Shown here: positions 5,380 to 5,767 of the stretch, piece by piece
How the letters are laid out: the number at the start of each line of letters is the position of its first letter
How positions within the stretch are numbered: position 1 is the first letter of the stretch
Source: Flavipsychrobacter stenotrophus
Lineage (GTDB): Bacteria; Bacteroidota; Bacteroidia; Chitinophagales; Chitinophagaceae
Length of the DNA: 5,767 nucleotides
Assembly (NCBI GenBank): GCA_947372365.1
Contig: CANBTK010000161.1
Location: 1 to 5,767, forward strand
Reading direction: 5' to 3'
Position numbers and translations under genes: made by a program
The notes under the pieces: model-generated
Told to the model about the DNA's origin: nothing
Databases searched by the model: none
Seen by the model: only the letters and a program-made list of their open reading frames with translations

Positions 5380-5767
5380 ATGAAACTCACAAATACCATC
5401 AATTTCCGTTTAGCATTTTTATTGGTTATTGCCATTTGCTGCGGCCCACTGGCGCAGGCACAAATTATTACCACATTCGCAGGCAGCGACTCCGCTGGTT
5501 TTGCTGGTGATGGCGGGCCCGCTACTCTGGCAAGGTTATCTAATAGTTTTTGTGCGGCATTTGATGCTTCGGGCAATGCGTACATCGCTGATTTCTGGAA
5601 TAACCGGATACGCAAAGTGAACACATCAGGCATTATCACAACTATCGCAGGTACAGGCGCAACTGGTTATGCAGGCGATGGTGGCCCCGCCAGTGCCGCA
5701 ACGCTGCATTACCCCTATGGTATCGTAGTTGATGCAGGCGGTAACGTTTACTTTGCCGACAACTGGA
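5380..5767 (+). CDS. Secreted NHL-repeat (beta-propeller) protein, N-terminal part
   Basis: The gene starts at the ATG at 5380 and runs past the window edge, so only 129 residues are seen. Residues 1-27 form a signal peptide (MKLTNTINFR followed by a hydrophobic core, likely cut at AQA-Q). Two copies of a 56-residue repeat follow: IITTFAG...GFAGDGGPA (from residue 29) and IITTIAG...GYAGDGGPA (from residue 85). Each contains an NHL blade with a 'FDASGNAYIADFWNNRIRKV' type core, the second cut after YFADNW. Such repeats build a beta-propeller used for binding proteins or sugars at the cell surface or outside the cell. In Bacteroidota these proteins are often long and end in a type IX secretion sorting domain or Ig-like domains, which cannot be checked here. 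It is divergent from the hydrolase gene. No enzymatic role is implied. Confidence 0.9.
   Translation, partial: MKLTNTINFRLAFLLVIAICCGPLAQAQIITTFAGSDSAGFAGDGGPATLARLSNSFCAAFDASGNAYIADFWNNRIRKVNTSGIITTIAGTGATGYAGDGGPASAATLHYPYGIVVDAGGNVYFADNW

Noticed and set aside
5364..5639. 91-codon - strand frame opposite the NHL-repeat gene start
   Set aside because: It overlaps the signal peptide and first repeat of a clearly coding + strand gene and has no domain of its own.

Overview
The window looks like ordinary chromosome of a member of the Bacteroidota. The evidence is TAnnTTTG-type -7 promoter boxes close to start codons, no clear Shine-Dalgarno sequences, signal peptides ending in an A/S-Q junction, and typical Bacteroidota families: a C1 peptidase with the DDHGMHIVG motif, a YafK-type L,D-transpeptidase, and an NHL-repeat protein with GDGGPA motifs. 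A Chitinophagaceae-like member is my guess, but the sequence cannot settle the genus.

Layout. Positions 1-320 hold the 3' end of a C1 (bleomycin hydrolase/PepC-like) cysteine peptidase on the + strand, closed by a hairpin terminator at 387-413. A near-leaderless promoter at 439-446 drives metF (457-1410, +), which ends at a 12-bp hairpin terminator (1450-1486). From 1583 to 5205 all genes lie on the - strand. In their direction of transcription they are a secreted alpha/beta hydrolase/carboxylesterase (5205-4489), a KirBac-type inward-rectifier potassium channel (4360-3383), a secreted YafK-type L,D-transpeptidase (3324-2557), and, beyond about 580 bp of non-coding DNA, a small secreted protein of unknown function (1975-1583). 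At 5380 an NHL beta-propeller protein begins on the + strand, divergent from the hydrolase, and runs off the end of the window.

How the genes relate. I see no evidence of a single pathway. metF serves one-carbon metabolism and methionine synthesis. The transpeptidase, hydrolase, small protein and NHL protein all carry export signals and act outside the cytoplasm; the channel sits in the inner membrane. Separate promoter-like boxes in front of metF, the small protein, the transpeptidase and the channel suggest mostly single-gene transcription units.

The most interesting part is the gene-free stretch 1976-2556. It contains a symmetric 152-bp palindromic element (2204-2355) made of four short hairpins arranged as mirror images, with paired base changes in the two outer hairpins. 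It resembles a REPIN or MITE-like repeat. A second repeat, AATTCGGCAAT, lies directly after the stop codons of both metF and the transpeptidase gene. I found no CRISPR array, RNA gene, complete transposase or obviously new multi-gene system.
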